From Paraburkholderia eburnea (GTDB lineage Bacteria > Pseudomonadota > Gammaproteobacteria > Burkholderiales > Burkholderiaceae), in the NCBI RefSeq assembly GCF_002917095.1, contig NZ_PQGA01000004.1:186001-250000 (forward strand): DNA of 64,000 nt, written 5' to 3'. Positions 1-9,632 of this stretch are shown piece by piece (the first letter of the stretch is position 1; the number at the start of each line of letters is the position of its first letter). The notes beneath the pieces were generated by a model. The model was not told the origin of the DNA and did not search any database. It saw nothing but the letters and a program-made list of their open reading frames with translations. The position numbers and the translations under genes are program-made.

Positions 1-582
1 ACGCTCAAATGGACGGGCTTCGCCAATGCCTATTCGACGCATAGCGTGGGCGGCGGTCTCGAAGGCCATATCGACAACAACGCGTATAGCCTGTCGCTGG
101 CCGCGCAGCATGGTGCGCATTCGCTGCTGGTGGGCTATCAGCAGATTCTCGGCGACCAGTTCTTCGATTATGTGAACGAGACCAACGGCATCTATCTCGT
201 GAATTCGATGGACGTGGATTACAACGCGCCACACGAGAAGTCGTTTCAGGTACGTTATGGCTTCGACGGTCAATATGCAGGACTGCCTGGCGCGAAGGCG
301 ATGCTCTGGTATGCGCTGGGTTGGGGCGCGGACGGCTCGGCGGGCGCGGCGGCGAACGGCCCCGGCAGCGCGCTGTATGGTCTGTACTGGAAGGACGGCC
401 AGCCGGTGCACGGCTCGCATCACGAGTTCGGCTTTATCCCGTCGTACACGATCCAGAGCGGGCGCTTCAAGGATACGAAGATCGTGTTCACGGCGATGTG
501 GCATCACGGCTCGAAGTATTACTCCGACCCGAGCAATTCGGAGTACCGACTACTGGTGGCCATGCCCTTAAAGCTGTTCTAA
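1..582 (+). CDS. OprD-family outer membrane porin, C-terminal part
   Basis: The reading frame is open from the first base of the window, so the N-terminus lies outside. The visible 193 residues alternate polar and aromatic residues as in beta-strands, contain a DYNAPHEKSFQVRY segment typical of the OprD/OprE porin group, and end in Leu-Phe, the terminal aromatic used for outer-membrane insertion. OprD-type porins are 18-stranded monomers that take up amino acids or small carboxylates; the substrate cannot be read here. No obvious terminator follows before the convergent LysR gene. Confidence 0.8.
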   Translation, partial: TLKWTGFANAYSTHSVGGGLEGHIDNNAYSLSLAAQHGAHSLLVGYQQILGDQFFDYVNETNGIYLVNSMDVDYNAPHEKSFQVRYGFDGQYAGLPGAKAMLWYALGWGADGSAGAAANGPGSALYGLYWKDGQPVHGSHHEFGFIPSYTIQSGRFKDTKIVFTAMWHHGSKYYSDPSNSEYRLLVAMPLKLF

Positions 583-614
583 ACCGGCTATGCAGGAGGG
601 AGCGGACAACGCGA

Positions 615-1502
615 TCACCCTAACCACTCCCTCCCGCGTTCTTCCAGAAACCCCACGAAACTCCGTATTTTCGGCAGCGGCTGCCGGTCCTGCCGATACA
701 GCGCGTGCACTGGCCGCCCGGCCGGCGTCGCGTCTTCCAGCACGCTCACGAGCCGCCCGGCCGACAGGTCGTCCGCCACGAGAATCGACGGCTGCAATAG
801 TAGCCCCGCGCCATGCAGCGCGGCCTGGCGCAGCGCGAGACCATCGTTGCAGAGAAACGTCGTGTCTTCGGGCCAGCGGCTTTCTCCCGTCAGCCGCCAG
901 CCATTGCGCCGGTCCCAGACCGAGTGCCCGAGGCACCGGTGCGCGGCCAGTTCGTCGAGCGTGCGCGGCGTGCCGTGGCGCGCGAGGTAGTCGGGCGACG
1001 CGCAGATCGCCATGCGGTACAGCCCGATCGGCCGCGCGACGAGGTTCAGATCCGCATCCAGATCGCCGATCCGCACCGCCACGTCGAAGCCCTCATCGAC
1101 GAGATCCACGACGCTATTGCTCAGATCGAGGTCGATACGCACCTGCGGATGCCCGTTCTGGTATTCGGCGGCAAGCGGTGCGATCACGCAGGCGCCCAGC
1201 GTCGTCGCCGCCGTGATGCGCAGGCGTCCGCGCGGCTCGGCTCGCAGGCTCTCCACCGAGGCCTCGGCCAGCGCCAGTTGCTCCAGCACCTTGCGGCTTT
1301 CGTCGTAGAAGCGCCGGCCCGCGTCGGTGAGGCTCTGCGCGCGCGTGTTGCGCTGGAGCAGTTGCGCGCCAAGATGCGTCTCCAGTTGCCGCACGTGCTT
1401 GCCGACCATCACGGGGCTCAAGTCGAGTTCGCGGGCGGCGGCGCTGAAGCTGCCGCGCTCCACGGCGCTCACAAAGACTTCCATGCTGCGCAACCGGTCC
1501 AT
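615..1502 (-). CDS. LysR-family transcriptional regulator
   Basis: A 295-residue protein with an N-terminal winged helix-turn-helix (residues 1-60, MDRLRSMEVFVSAVERGSFS start) followed by the periplasmic-binding-protein-like effector domain, with the RGRLRIT linker near residue 92. Length is standard for LysR proteins. It is divergent from the short-chain dehydrogenase gene at 1608 with a 105-bp shared intergenic region, the usual arrangement for a LysR protein and its target. The effector is unknown. Confidence 0.93.
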   Translation of the reverse strand: MDRLRSMEVFVSAVERGSFSAAARELDLSPVMVGKHVRQLETHLGAQLLQRNTRAQSLTDAGRRFYDESRKVLEQLALAEASVESLRAEPRGRLRITAATTLGACVIAPLAAEYQNGHPQVRIDLDLSNSVVDLVDEGFDVAVRIGDLDADLNLVARPIGLYRMAICASPDYLARHGTPRTLDELAAHRCLGHSVWDRRNGWRLTGESRWPEDTTFLCNDGLALRQAALHGAGLLLQPSILVADDLSAGRLVSVLEDATPAGRPVHALYRQDRQPLPKIRSFVGFLEERGREWLG

Positions 1503-1607
1503 GATTGCAAACCCCTGGTTTCAAGTGAACGAAATTATCGTCCATTTATTCTTTTGAGTGTCAGGCCGATAGTGTGAGCTTCGCAGTCCAATCAAGGAGA
1601 ATCGCAG

Positions 1608-2207
1608 ATGAAGATCATCGTGGTGGGCGCCAGCGGCGCCGTCGGGCGTGCTGTCGTCGAAACCCTCAGCGAAGGCCATACGGTCGTGACCGTGGGCCGC
1701 AATAGCGGCGATTTCCACGCCGATATCACGCGCGACGACAGCGTCGAGGCGCTGTTTCGCGAAGTCGGCAACGTGGATGCGATCGTGTCGGCGGCGGGGC
1801 ATCTGCACTTCGGGCCGCTTGCGTCCATGACCACCGCGCAATTCAATATCGGCCTGCAGGACAAACTGCTCGGCCAGGTGCGGCTCGCGTTGATCGGCCA
1901 GCATTATCTGAACGACGGCGGCTCGATCACGCTGACGAGCGGCATCGTCGGCGAGGAGCCGATCGCGCAGGGCGTGAACGCCACGACCGTCAACGCGGCG
2001 CTGGAGGGTTTCGTGCGCGCCGCCGCCACGGAATTGCGCCGCGACCGACGCATCAATGTGGTCAGCCCGACCGTGCTGACCGAGTCGCTGCAGACCTATG
2101 GCCCGTTCTTCCCCGGCTTCGAAAGCGTGAGCGCGCAACGCGCGGCTCTCGCGTACAGGCGCAGCGTCGAAGGCGTGCAAACGGGGCGCGTTTTCAAGGT
2201 GTATTGA
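1608..2207 (+). CDS. Atypical short-chain dehydrogenase (Lin1944-like)
   Basis: A 199-residue Rossmann-fold protein with an N-terminal dinucleotide motif GASGAVG (residues 7-13), an acidic residue after strand 2 and the SAAG motif of the SDR family. It is shorter than classical SDRs (about 250). The YxxxK catalytic pair is not present: the segment aligned with it, just before AALEGF, reads ATTVN. The Ser of the TLTSG motif is retained. This matches the small atypical SDR group rather than a canonical oxidoreductase. Start has a good AAGGAG ribosome site. Probably controlled by the divergent LysR gene. Confidence 0.85.
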   Translation: MKIIVVGASGAVGRAVVETLSEGHTVVTVGRNSGDFHADITRDDSVEALFREVGNVDAIVSAAGHLHFGPLASMTTAQFNIGLQDKLLGQVRLALIGQHYLNDGGSITLTSGIVGEEPIAQGVNATTVNAALEGFVRAAATELRRDRRINVVSPTVLTESLQTYGPFFPGFESVSAQRAALAYRRSVEGVQTGRVFKVY

Positions 2208-2249
2208 GCGTCAGGTTTGCGCGGAACGACTCGCAAGGTCGTCACGCAA

Positions 2250-3740
2250 TCATGCAGAAACCCGCACCTCGGCGTCAGCGCGCGCGAGCAGGCCGCTGCA
2301 ACGCTCGGACAGATTTCCGAAAGTGACCTGCTTGCCCGCACGCTCGTAGCGCGCCTGCACCGCTTCGAGCGCCGCGATAGCCGAGTGATCGGCCACATGC
2401 AGATGCGCGCAATCCAGACGCACCTGATCCGGATCGCGCGCCGGATCGAACAGCGCCTGGAATTGCGCCGCCGACGCAAAGAACAGCGTTCCGCGCAGCA
2501 TATAGACGCGCTCGCCCGAAGGCTCGTCGCGCGTCTCGCAACGGAATTCGCGCGCGTGCTGCCACGCGAAATTCAGCGACGCAATCACGATGCCGCACAG
2601 CACGGCGGTCGCCAGATCGGTGCAAACGGTGATGGCCGTCACCGCGACGATCACGAACGCATCGTTGCGCGGCACCTTATGCAGCACGCGCAGCGAGCCC
2701 CACGCAAACGTCTGCCCCGCCACGACGAACATCACGCCCACCAGCGCCGCAAGCGGAATGCGCTCGATCAGCGGCGAAAGGCACAGGATGAACAGCAGGA
2801 TCATCACGCCGCTCGTCACACCCGAGAGACGTCCGCGTCCACCCGAGCCGAGGTTGATGACGGTCTGGCCGATCATCGCGCAACCGCCCATCGCGCCGAA
2901 CATCCCCGCCGCGATATTGGCCGCGCCCAGCGCCACGCATTCGCGATTGGGCTGGCCGCGCGAGTTGGTCACATCGTCGGTGAGGTTGAGCGTGAGCAGT
3001 GTCTCCAGCACGCCGACGAGCGACATCAGCACCGCATACGGCAGCACGATGCGCAGCGTTTCCAGATTCATCGGCACGACCGGCAGGCTGAACGTGGGCA
3101 GGCCGCCCGCGATGTGCGCCATGTCGCCGAGCGTGCGCGCGGGCAGATGCAGCAGCGCCGCCGCCGCGCCCACCCCGACGATCGCCACCAGCGCGGGCGG
3201 CACGGCGCGGGTCAGGCGCGGCATGACGAACACGATCGCCATCGTCAGCGCGACGAGGCCCACCATCAGCGCGAGCGGCTGGCCGTGCAGCCACGCCATG
3301 CCGTGCGAGCCTGGCGCCTTGAAGTGCTCGAACTGGGCACGCGCGATGATGATCGCAAGTCCGTTGACGAAACCGAGCATCACCGGATGCGGCACCATGC
3401 GGATCAGTTTGCCGAGACGCAACGCGCCGAACAGGATCATCAGCAGGCCGCCCAGCACGACCGTCGCGAACAGGTATTGCGCGCCATGCTGCACCACGAG
3501 CGCGACGATCACCACCGCCATCGAGCCCGCCGCGCCGGAAATCATGCCGGGCCGGCCGCCGAACAGCGCCGTGATCGTGCAGATGAAGAAGGCGCCGTAG
3601 AGGCCCATCAGCGGGTTCAGATGGGCGACGAGTGCAAAGGCGATGCATTCGGGCACGAGCGCGAATGATGAGGTGAGACCGGCGAGCAGTTCGCTGCGCA
3701 GCGTAGAAAAGCGGCTCAGGCCGGAACGGGCGGATTCCAT
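2250..3740 (-). CDS. SulP-family inorganic anion transporter with STAS domain
   Basis: A 496-residue integral membrane protein. Residues 1-390 hold about ten to twelve hydrophobic segments with the SulP signatures near the N-terminus (VPECIAFALVAHLNPLMGLY) and a conserved GAAGSMAVV segment; residues 400-490 form a cytosolic STAS domain. The family exchanges sulfate, bicarbonate or dicarboxylates against protons or sodium. The substrate is not identifiable. It is transcribed alone, divergent from the CMD gene at 4101 across 360 bp. Confidence 0.9.
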   Translation of the reverse strand: MESARSGLSRFSTLRSELLAGLTSSFALVPECIAFALVAHLNPLMGLYGAFFICTITALFGGRPGMISGAAGSMAVVIVALVVQHGAQYLFATVVLGGLLMILFGALRLGKLIRMVPHPVMLGFVNGLAIIIARAQFEHFKAPGSHGMAWLHGQPLALMVGLVALTMAIVFVMPRLTRAVPPALVAIVGVGAAAALLHLPARTLGDMAHIAGGLPTFSLPVVPMNLETLRIVLPYAVLMSLVGVLETLLTLNLTDDVTNSRGQPNRECVALGAANIAAGMFGAMGGCAMIGQTVINLGSGGRGRLSGVTSGVMILLFILCLSPLIERIPLAALVGVMFVVAGQTFAWGSLRVLHKVPRNDAFVIVAVTAITVCTDLATAVLCGIVIASLNFAWQHAREFRCETRDEPSGERVYMLRGTLFFASAAQFQALFDPARDPDQVRLDCAHLHVADHSAIAALEAVQARYERAGKQVTFGNLSERCSGLLARADAEVRVSA

Positions 3741-4100
3741 GGTACGAGTCGGTGGGCAAATGAGGTCGAAAAACGCGGATCGCGAGCAGGGGCAACCGCT
3801 GTGGCGTTGGCCTTGCAGGAGAGCAAACCGGGAGACGACGGAGAACAGGGCGGCGCGGACGGCATCGGCGATGCGGGCGCGGCCTGGACGGACGAAAGCG
3901 CGGATTCTACCGGATTCCCGGCCTCTGCGCCGTCCGCCTTATAGGGCCATAAACAGGACCATAAGCTCCATACAAACAAAACTAAAGCGCAAAGTGGTTA
4001 CCTCAAATAGCCACAGATTGGTCATTTCGCATAGCCGCATCCGCGCCTACTATGGATTCCATCGCGCCACACGGCGCACTCACCGCCCAAAGGAACCATC
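3741..4100. other. Divergent intergenic region, SulP / CMD-cupin
   Basis: These 360 bp separate two divergent genes. The half near 3950-4050 is clearly more AT-rich than its surroundings, as expected for promoters. An AAAGGAAC ribosome site sits just before the start at 4101. I see no convincing operator palindrome and no credible coding frame. Confidence 0.5.
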
Positions 4101-4538
4101 ATGCAACAGCGTCTGGACTTCTACCGCGCCAACCCGCCCGCCATCAAGGCACTGCTCGCCCTCGAAGAACGCATCGAGAAAAGCAGCATCGAAAAGCCGC
4201 TCGCCGAACTCGTGCGCCTGCGCGCCTCGCAGATCAACGGCTGCGCCTACTGCGTCGACATGCATGTGAGCGACGCGCGCAAGGGCGGCGAAACCGAACG
4301 GCGCCTCGCGACCGTGGTGGTCTGGCGCGAAACGCCCTTCTTCACTGAACGCGAACGCGCCGCGCTGGCCTGGACCGAGGCGCTCACGCTGGTCTCGCAG
4401 GAGCACGTGCCCGACGCCGTCTGGGAGGCCGTGCATCCGCATTTCAGCGAAGCAGAACTCGTCGACCTGACGCTGCTCATCAACGCGATCAATAGCTGGA
4501 ACCGCTTTGCGATCGCCTTCCGTAAGCTGCCCGCCTAA
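4101..4538 (+). CDS. Carboxymuconolactone decarboxylase-family (AhpD-like) protein
   Basis: A 145-residue helical protein of the CMD superfamily with the redox motif CAYCVDMH around residues 48-55, that is CxxC followed by His three residues on, as in AhpD-type peroxidase-like proteins rather than in the true decarboxylase. Such proteins reduce peroxides or act as thiol-dependent detoxifiers. It is the first gene of a two-gene operon with a secreted cupin, ten bases apart. Function beyond family is unknown. Confidence 0.9.
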   Translation: MQQRLDFYRANPPAIKALLALEERIEKSSIEKPLAELVRLRASQINGCAYCVDMHVSDARKGGETERRLATVVVWRETPFFTERERAALAWTEALTLVSQEHVPDAVWEAVHPHFSEAELVDLTLLINAINSWNRFAIAFRKLPA

Positions 4539-4548
4539 GGAGCGCGCC

Positions 4549-4989
4549 ATGACGTTACGCTCGACACTCGTGCGCGCGGCTGCGGCGGCATTCGGCATGG
4601 CCGCGTTGTGCGGCGCGTGTTCGGCGCTGGCGCACGATATGGACGGCTCGCAAGCCAGCAGCGAGAAAATCGCCCCCGTGCTCAAGCAGGCGATTCCCGA
4701 GGCGCCCGGCAAGAACGTGCTGATCGCGACCGTCACGTTCGCGCCGGGCCAGGACTCGGAGCCGCATAGGCATCCGGGTTCGATCTTCGCGTACGTGACG
4801 CAAGGCCATATCGAATCGCAGCTCGAAGGCTCGCCGGCCCGCGTTTATGGCCCCGGCGAGGCATGGTACGAGCCGCCCGGCGCGCATCACATCGTCGCGC
4901 GCAACGCCAGCAAGACAGAACCGGCGCAGATTCTCGTGTTCGCCATCGCGGGCGAGCACGATCCGATCAAGAAGCCGCTGCCGCATTGA
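4549..4989 (+). CDS. Secreted cupin-domain protein
   Basis: A 146-residue protein with a signal peptide (residues about 1-28, ending near SALAHD) and a single cupin barrel. Cupin motif 1 contains EPHRHPGSIFAYVTQG and motif 2 contains YEPPGAHHIVARN, so the metal-binding His and Glu residues are present. The start at 4549 follows an AAGGAGCG ribosome site that overlaps the end of the upstream CMD gene; an in-frame ATG 42 bases earlier lies inside that gene and is less likely. Its tail overlaps the convergent LysR gene by 23 bases. Substrate unknown. Confidence 0.88.
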   Translation: MTLRSTLVRAAAAAFGMAALCGACSALAHDMDGSQASSEKIAPVLKQAIPEAPGKNVLIATVTFAPGQDSEPHRHPGSIFAYVTQGHIESQLEGSPARVYGPGEAWYEPPGAHHIVARNASKTEPAQILVFAIAGEHDPIKKPLPH

Positions 4990-5914
4990 GCCTGGCGACG
5001 TTCAGGGCGCGCGCTTCCTGCGCGCGCGCCGTCTCGAACAGCCGCACGCACATGAAGTCGACGAAGGCGCGCAGACGCGGCGATGGATGGCGGCTCGACG
5101 GCCAGACAATCGAGAACTGGCCGACAGTCGTTGTGTACGCATCGAGTACGCTCGCGAGCGCGCCGGCCGCGAGCGCGTCGCGCACGAGAAAATCCGGCAT
5201 ATAGCCGATGCCGAAACCGGCGACGACCGACTGCATCAGCGCCTCCATGTTGTTGCAGACGAGTGCGCTGCGCAGTGTGGGCAGCGCCTCGCCCTGCGTC
5301 GCGAGTTCCCATGGCTGCAGTTTGCCCGTATCCGGAAAGCGGTAACGCACGCACGCGTGCGCGGCGAGATCGGCGAGCGTGCGCGGTGTGCCCGCGCGCG
5401 CCAGATAGTCGGGCGAGGCGCACAGCACATGACGAAACGGCCCGAGGCGCCGCGCCACGAGGCTCGAATCGCTTAGCGCGCCGCTGCGGATCACGGCGTC
5501 GAAGCCGCCTTCGATCACATCCACGAGGCGGTCGTTGAAGTCGAGATCCAGTTCGATCTCGGGATAGCGCGCGGCGAAATCCGGCAGCGCGGGCAGCAGG
5601 AAGCGATAGCCGATGGCGGGCAGGCTCACGCGCAACCGTCCGCGCGGCGTCTGCGCGGACGCCGTGAGCACGGCCTGCGCATCGCTCAAGTCCGCGAGGA
5701 TATGGCTGCAGCGCTCGTAGAAAAGCCGCCCTTCCTCGGTGAGCGCGATCTTGCGCGTGGTGCGGTGAAAGAGCCGCACGCCCAGCGACACTTCCAGCTT
5801 CGCGATGGCCTTGCCGACCGCCGACGCCGAGATGCCCAGCGCGCCCCCCGCCGCCACGAAGCTCAGCGCCTGCGCGACGCGCACGAAGGCGACGATTGCG
5901 TTGAGATTGTCCAT
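4967..5914 (-). CDS. LysR-family transcriptional regulator
   Basis: A 315-residue LysR protein of the AaeR/DsdC-like one-component type: helix-turn-helix in residues 1-60 (starting MDNLNAIVAFVRVAQ), then a substrate-binding domain introduced by RGRLRVS. I place the start at 5914; a longer frame to 5998 adds an arginine-rich stretch with no family resemblance. It is divergent from the DHA2 efflux gene at 6084 and convergent with the cupin gene. It most likely controls the efflux gene. Confidence 0.92.
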   Translation of the reverse strand: MDNLNAIVAFVRVAQALSFVAAGGALGISASAVGKAIAKLEVSLGVRLFHRTTRKIALTEEGRLFYERCSHILADLSDAQAVLTASAQTPRGRLRVSLPAIGYRFLLPALPDFAARYPEIELDLDFNDRLVDVIEGGFDAVIRSGALSDSSLVARRLGPFRHVLCASPDYLARAGTPRTLADLAAHACVRYRFPDTGKLQPWELATQGEALPTLRSALVCNNMEALMQSVVAGFGIGYMPDFLVRDALAAGALASVLDAYTTTVGQFSIVWPSSRHPSPRLRAFVDFMCVRLFETARAQEARALNVARLNAAAAS

Positions 5915-6083
5915 ATACGCTATTTTCGCTGTCGATCCGGGAATCCGATTCCGCAATGTTCGGAGCGCCGGCCTGTTTTTCAGGCGGCGCATCGGCATTA
6001 TCGTTCGTCGCTCCAGGGGCGCGCTCGCTGTGCGCCACGTTCATCGGCGCGGGCGCTTTGTGCCTGCGTCTTCAGGAGCCGCG

Positions 6084-7673
6084 ATGGATCGTTCCGCAAG
6101 CCACGCAGACCACCCTATCGAACCAGACGCACGACGCGGTTTAGCCATTCTCGCGGCCGTCTGCGTGGCGGCACTGGCGCTGCCGCTCGCTTTTTCGGGC
6201 GGCGCCGTGGCCACGCCCGCGATCGGCCGTGCGCTGGGCAGCCTGGGTACATCGGAAAAACTCGCCGATCCCACCGCGCTGAACTGGATCACGAATGCCT
6301 TCATGCTGAGCTTCGGCAGTCTGTTGATGGCGGCGGGCGCACTGGCCGATCTGTATGGTCGCAAGCGCGTGTTCATCTACGGCCTTGCGGGCTTCGTGCT
6401 GTGCTCGCTGGCGCTCGCCTGCGCGCCCACGCTGCTCGCCGTCGATCTGCTGCGCGGCGCGCAAGGCGCGGCGGCGGCCGCCGCACTCGCAGGCGGCACG
6501 GCCGCACTCGCGCAGGAATTCGACGGCCACGCGCGCACGCGGGCCTTTGGCGCGCTCGGCGCGACCTTCGGGCTGGGGCTGGCTTTCGGTCCGCTGATCG
6601 CGGGCGTGCTGATCGAGTATGCGAGCTGGCGCGCGATCTTCCTGAGCGGCGGCGTCGCCTGCACGCTTTCGCTCGTGTTCGGCACACGCTATCTGCGCGA
6701 ATCGCGCGACCCGCACGCGCGCGGCATCGACTGGCCAGGCACGCTCGCCTTCACGCTCGCGCTGTCGAGCTTCACCTTCGGCGTGATCGAAGCGCCCGTG
6801 CACGGCTGGACCAGCGCGCCCGTGCTCGCACTGCTCGCTGCGAGCGCGGCGCTCGCCTGCGCCTTCATCGTGGTGGAAAAGCGCAGCGCGCGGCCCATGC
6901 TCGATCTGTCGCTGTTCCGCTATCCGCGTTTCGTCGGCGTGCAAGTGCTGCCGATCGCCACCTGCTACTGCTATATCGTGCTGCTCGTGGTGCTGCCGCT
7001 GCGCCTGATCGGCGTGGACGGGCTGCGCGAAATCGACGCGGGCTGTCTGATGGTGGCACTTTCCGCGCCGATGCTGGTGGTGCCTTTCGTGGCTGCCGGG
7101 CTCACGCGCTGGTTCTCGATGGGCGTGGTTTGCGCGGCGGGCCTCGTACTGGCCGCCGTCGGTCTGCTGTGGCTAGCCGTGGCGCTGCGTGCGGGGCCTT
7201 ACGCCGCGATCGCGCCGCTCGCCCTGATCGGCATCGGTGCGGCACTGCCTTGGGGCTTGATGGATGGCTTATCGGTAAGCGTCGTGCCGAAAGAGCGCGC
7301 AGGCATGGCCACCGGTATCTTCAGCACCACGCGCGTGGCTGGCGAAGGCCTGGCGCTCGCGACCGTGAACGCCGTACTCGCCGCGCTCACCGCCACGCAT
7401 CTGGCGCAGCGTGTGCCTGGCGATCGTGCATCGCTGACCGAGGCCGCCGCCCGGCTCGCGAGCGGCGACCCGGTGCAGGCCGCGGCGTGGCTGCCCGTTG
7501 CGGGCGCAACGACCTTGCAACATGCCTATTCGGATGCATTCGGAACGGTACTGAAAGGACTTGCGGCGATTACGCTGCTCTGCGCGGTAATCGTGGCGGC
7601 ATTTCTCGGCGCGCGCACCCGTGAACAGGTAGCCCCGAGCGACGTGCCCGCACAGGAACGCCAGCGCGCGTAA
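6084..7673 (+). CDS. MFS transporter, DHA2 (EmrB/QacA-like) family
   Basis: A 529-residue membrane protein with about 14 hydrophobic segments, the hallmark of the DHA2 drug:H+ antiporter branch. The loop 2-3 motif reads GALADLYGRKRVF, matching MFS motif A. The start at 6084 follows CAGGAG; the open frame begins earlier at 5805 but that part overlaps the divergent LysR gene and is arginine-rich. A likely multidrug or metabolite exporter controlled by the divergent LysR protein. Confidence 0.9.
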   Translation: MDRSASHADHPIEPDARRGLAILAAVCVAALALPLAFSGGAVATPAIGRALGSLGTSEKLADPTALNWITNAFMLSFGSLLMAAGALADLYGRKRVFIYGLAGFVLCSLALACAPTLLAVDLLRGAQGAAAAAALAGGTAALAQEFDGHARTRAFGALGATFGLGLAFGPLIAGVLIEYASWRAIFLSGGVACTLSLVFGTRYLRESRDPHARGIDWPGTLAFTLALSSFTFGVIEAPVHGWTSAPVLALLAASAALACAFIVVEKRSARPMLDLSLFRYPRFVGVQVLPIATCYCYIVLLVVLPLRLIGVDGLREIDAGCLMVALSAPMLVVPFVAAGLTRWFSMGVVCAAGLVLAAVGLLWLAVALRAGPYAAIAPLALIGIGAALPWGLMDGLSVSVVPKERAGMATGIFSTTRVAGEGLALATVNAVLAALTATHLAQRVPGDRASLTEAAARLASGDPVQAAAWLPVAGATTLQHAYSDAFGTVLKGLAAITLLCAVIVAAFLGARTREQVAPSDVPAQERQRA

Positions 7674-7684
7674 GCCGCCCGTGT

Positions 7685-8788
7685 TTACGCCGGTTGCGCT
7701 TCGCGCTCGCGCTCCAGTTCGCGCACGAGCGGCAGCACTTTTTTGCCGAAGTATTCGACTTCCTCGATGAAATGCAGAAAGCCCGCCAGCACGAGATCGA
7801 CGCCGATCGCCTTGAGCGCGACGATGCGCTGCGCGATCTGCAAGGGCGTGCCGATCAGATTCGTGCGGAAGCCGTCGTTGTACTGCACGAGATCCTCGAA
7901 GGTCGACTTCGCCCAGTTGCCCTCGCCTTCGGGCGAGGCCTTGCCCGCTTCCTTCGCGGCGTGGCCGAAGGCTTGCACGGCTTCCACATGGGCATGGCGC
8001 ACGATGTCATCGAGCACGGCGCGCGCCTCTTCCTCGGTATCGCGTGCGATCACGAAAGCGTTCACGCCGATGCGTACGCTATGGTTGTTCTGCGCGGCCT
8101 TCGCGCGGATATCGTCGATCTGTGACTTGAGATTGTCGACTGTATTGCCGTTCGTGAAATACCAGTCGGACACGCTCGCGGCGTTGTCGCGCGCGGCGCG
8201 CGAACTGCCGCCCTGGAAAATTTCCGGATGCGGCTTTTGCACCGGCTTCGGGCTTAGCGTGTAATTGTTGAAGCGATAAAAGTCACCCTTGAAGGTGAAA
8301 TCATCCTCGGTCCAGATGCCGCGAATCGCGCGGATAAACTCATTCGAGCGGCGATAACGTTCGTCGTGTTCAAGCCACGGCTCGCCGATCGACGTGAATT
8401 CGTCCTTGAACCAACCGCTCACCACGTTGATGGCAATGCGTCCATTCGAAATATGGTCGATGGTCGCGAGCTGCTTCGCGACGACGGCAGGGTGCCACGG
8501 ACCCGGGAGGATCGCGGCAATCACCTTGAGTTTTTCGGTGGCGTGCAGCAATGCCTGGCTGAACGAAACAGATTCATGCTGATACTGCGCGCCATAACCC
8601 GCCGTGAAGCGGATCTGGCTGAGCGCGTATTCGAAGCCCGCTGCCTCGGCGGTGCGCGCGAGCTTCTGGTTGTATTCGAGGCTCCAGTCCGTGCGCTGCT
8701 CGATCTTGCTCACGACGAGCCCGCCGCTCACGTTAGGCACCCAGTAGGCGAACTTGATGTCGTCGGCAGCGGGGGCGTTCTGGCTCAT
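7685..8788 (-). CDS. sfnG: FMNH2-dependent dimethyl sulfone monooxygenase
   Basis: A 367-residue bacterial luciferase-like (LLM) TIM-barrel flavin monooxygenase. The N-terminal FAYWVPNVSGGLVVSKIEQ segment and the GWFKDEF, QGGSSRAARDNAASVSDWYF blocks are those of SfnG, which uses FMNH2 and O2 to cleave dimethyl sulfone to methanesulfinate and formaldehyde in the organosulfur scavenging pathway. No flavin reductase or sfnFRA partner is adjacent, so FMNH2 must come from elsewhere. The 8789-8892 gap holds its promoter. Confidence 0.9.
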   Translation of the reverse strand: MSQNAPAADDIKFAYWVPNVSGGLVVSKIEQRTDWSLEYNQKLARTAEAAGFEYALSQIRFTAGYGAQYQHESVSFSQALLHATEKLKVIAAILPGPWHPAVVAKQLATIDHISNGRIAINVVSGWFKDEFTSIGEPWLEHDERYRRSNEFIRAIRGIWTEDDFTFKGDFYRFNNYTLSPKPVQKPHPEIFQGGSSRAARDNAASVSDWYFTNGNTVDNLKSQIDDIRAKAAQNNHSVRIGVNAFVIARDTEEEARAVLDDIVRHAHVEAVQAFGHAAKEAGKASPEGEGNWAKSTFEDLVQYNDGFRTNLIGTPLQIAQRIVALKAIGVDLVLAGFLHFIEEVEYFGKKVLPLVRELEREREAQPA

Positions 8789-8892
8789 GGTCGTGTTCCG
8801 TGGAAAGTGGCTGTCGCGTCATCTTTCGGGATTTACACGCCTGGCTGAACGATTTTGTTCTGCTATGGAAAGTTGGATTGTTGCTATTGGCC

Positions 8893-9510
8893 TTATTCGC
8901 AGCCTTCCGGTTTGGCATTCCAGCGGCGGATCGCGCGGTTTTCCCGGTCGAAGCCCAGGACGCTGATCGACGCCGTGTCAAGATATAAATGCGCGCCCAG
9001 CGCCGCCGCATCGCCGATCCAGCAACCCGCCAGCACGCGCAGAAAATGCGCATGCGAGAACACGGCAATGCGTCCGCCGTCACCCAGCATCGTCAACAGG
9101 CTATCGACCACGCCCCGCGCACGCGATTCGATCTGCGCGAGATTTTCGCCGTCCGGTATCGCCGAATGCCAGACGCTCCAGTCGGATTCGGTCTGGCGAA
9201 TATCTGCGGTCTTGCGCCCTTCGTACACGCCGTAGTTCCATTCGTGCAGATCGGCGGAGATCTTCACCCGATCGCCCAACCCGGCCAGCTTGCAGGTGTC
9301 GATGGCGCGCGACATCGGGCTTGAGAGCACCGCATCGAAATGTTGCGCGGCGAGCGGCTTCGCGAGCGCACGCGCCTGCTCGCGACCACGCCCCGTCAGT
9401 CCGATATCCGTGCGCCCCGTGTGCTGCCCGCTGCGACTCCATTCGGTTTCTCCGTGGCGGATCAGCCAGACTTCGCGGGATGCGGGATGCGCGTTCGATT
9501 CTGCGGACAT
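8893..9510 (-). CDS. Histidine phosphatase family protein (PhoE/GpmB-like)
   Basis: A 205-residue protein with the histidine-phosphatase signature LIRHGETEW (catalytic RHG) near residue 15, the second catalytic Arg and Glu in the middle (ALSSPMSRAIDT, HEWNYGVYEG) and the late His in AVFSHAHFLRVLAG. The start at 9510 follows a GGAG-containing ribosome site; an upstream in-frame ATG at 9576 has none. The substrate in this family ranges from phosphosugars to alpha-ribazole phosphate and is not determined here. Confidence 0.9.
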   Translation of the reverse strand: MSAESNAHPASREVWLIRHGETEWSRSGQHTGRTDIGLTGRGREQARALAKPLAAQHFDAVLSSPMSRAIDTCKLAGLGDRVKISADLHEWNYGVYEGRKTADIRQTESDWSVWHSAIPDGENLAQIESRARGVVDSLLTMLGDGGRIAVFSHAHFLRVLAGCWIGDAAALGAHLYLDTASISVLGFDRENRAIRRWNAKPEGCE

Positions 9511-9632
9511 GGATTGGCTCCGTGATTGGCTCGCCATGCGAAAGCATGACGTAAGGCCCAAGAACATCAAAGGCACCCATTTTAAGGCAGCAGCGCGCGT
9601 GCTGCGCCTAAGCCAGACACTTTCATCGGACG

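Noticed and set aside
2217..3668. A 483-codon open frame opposite the SulP gene
   Set aside because: His/Arg-rich antisense shadow of a clear membrane-protein gene; no domain.
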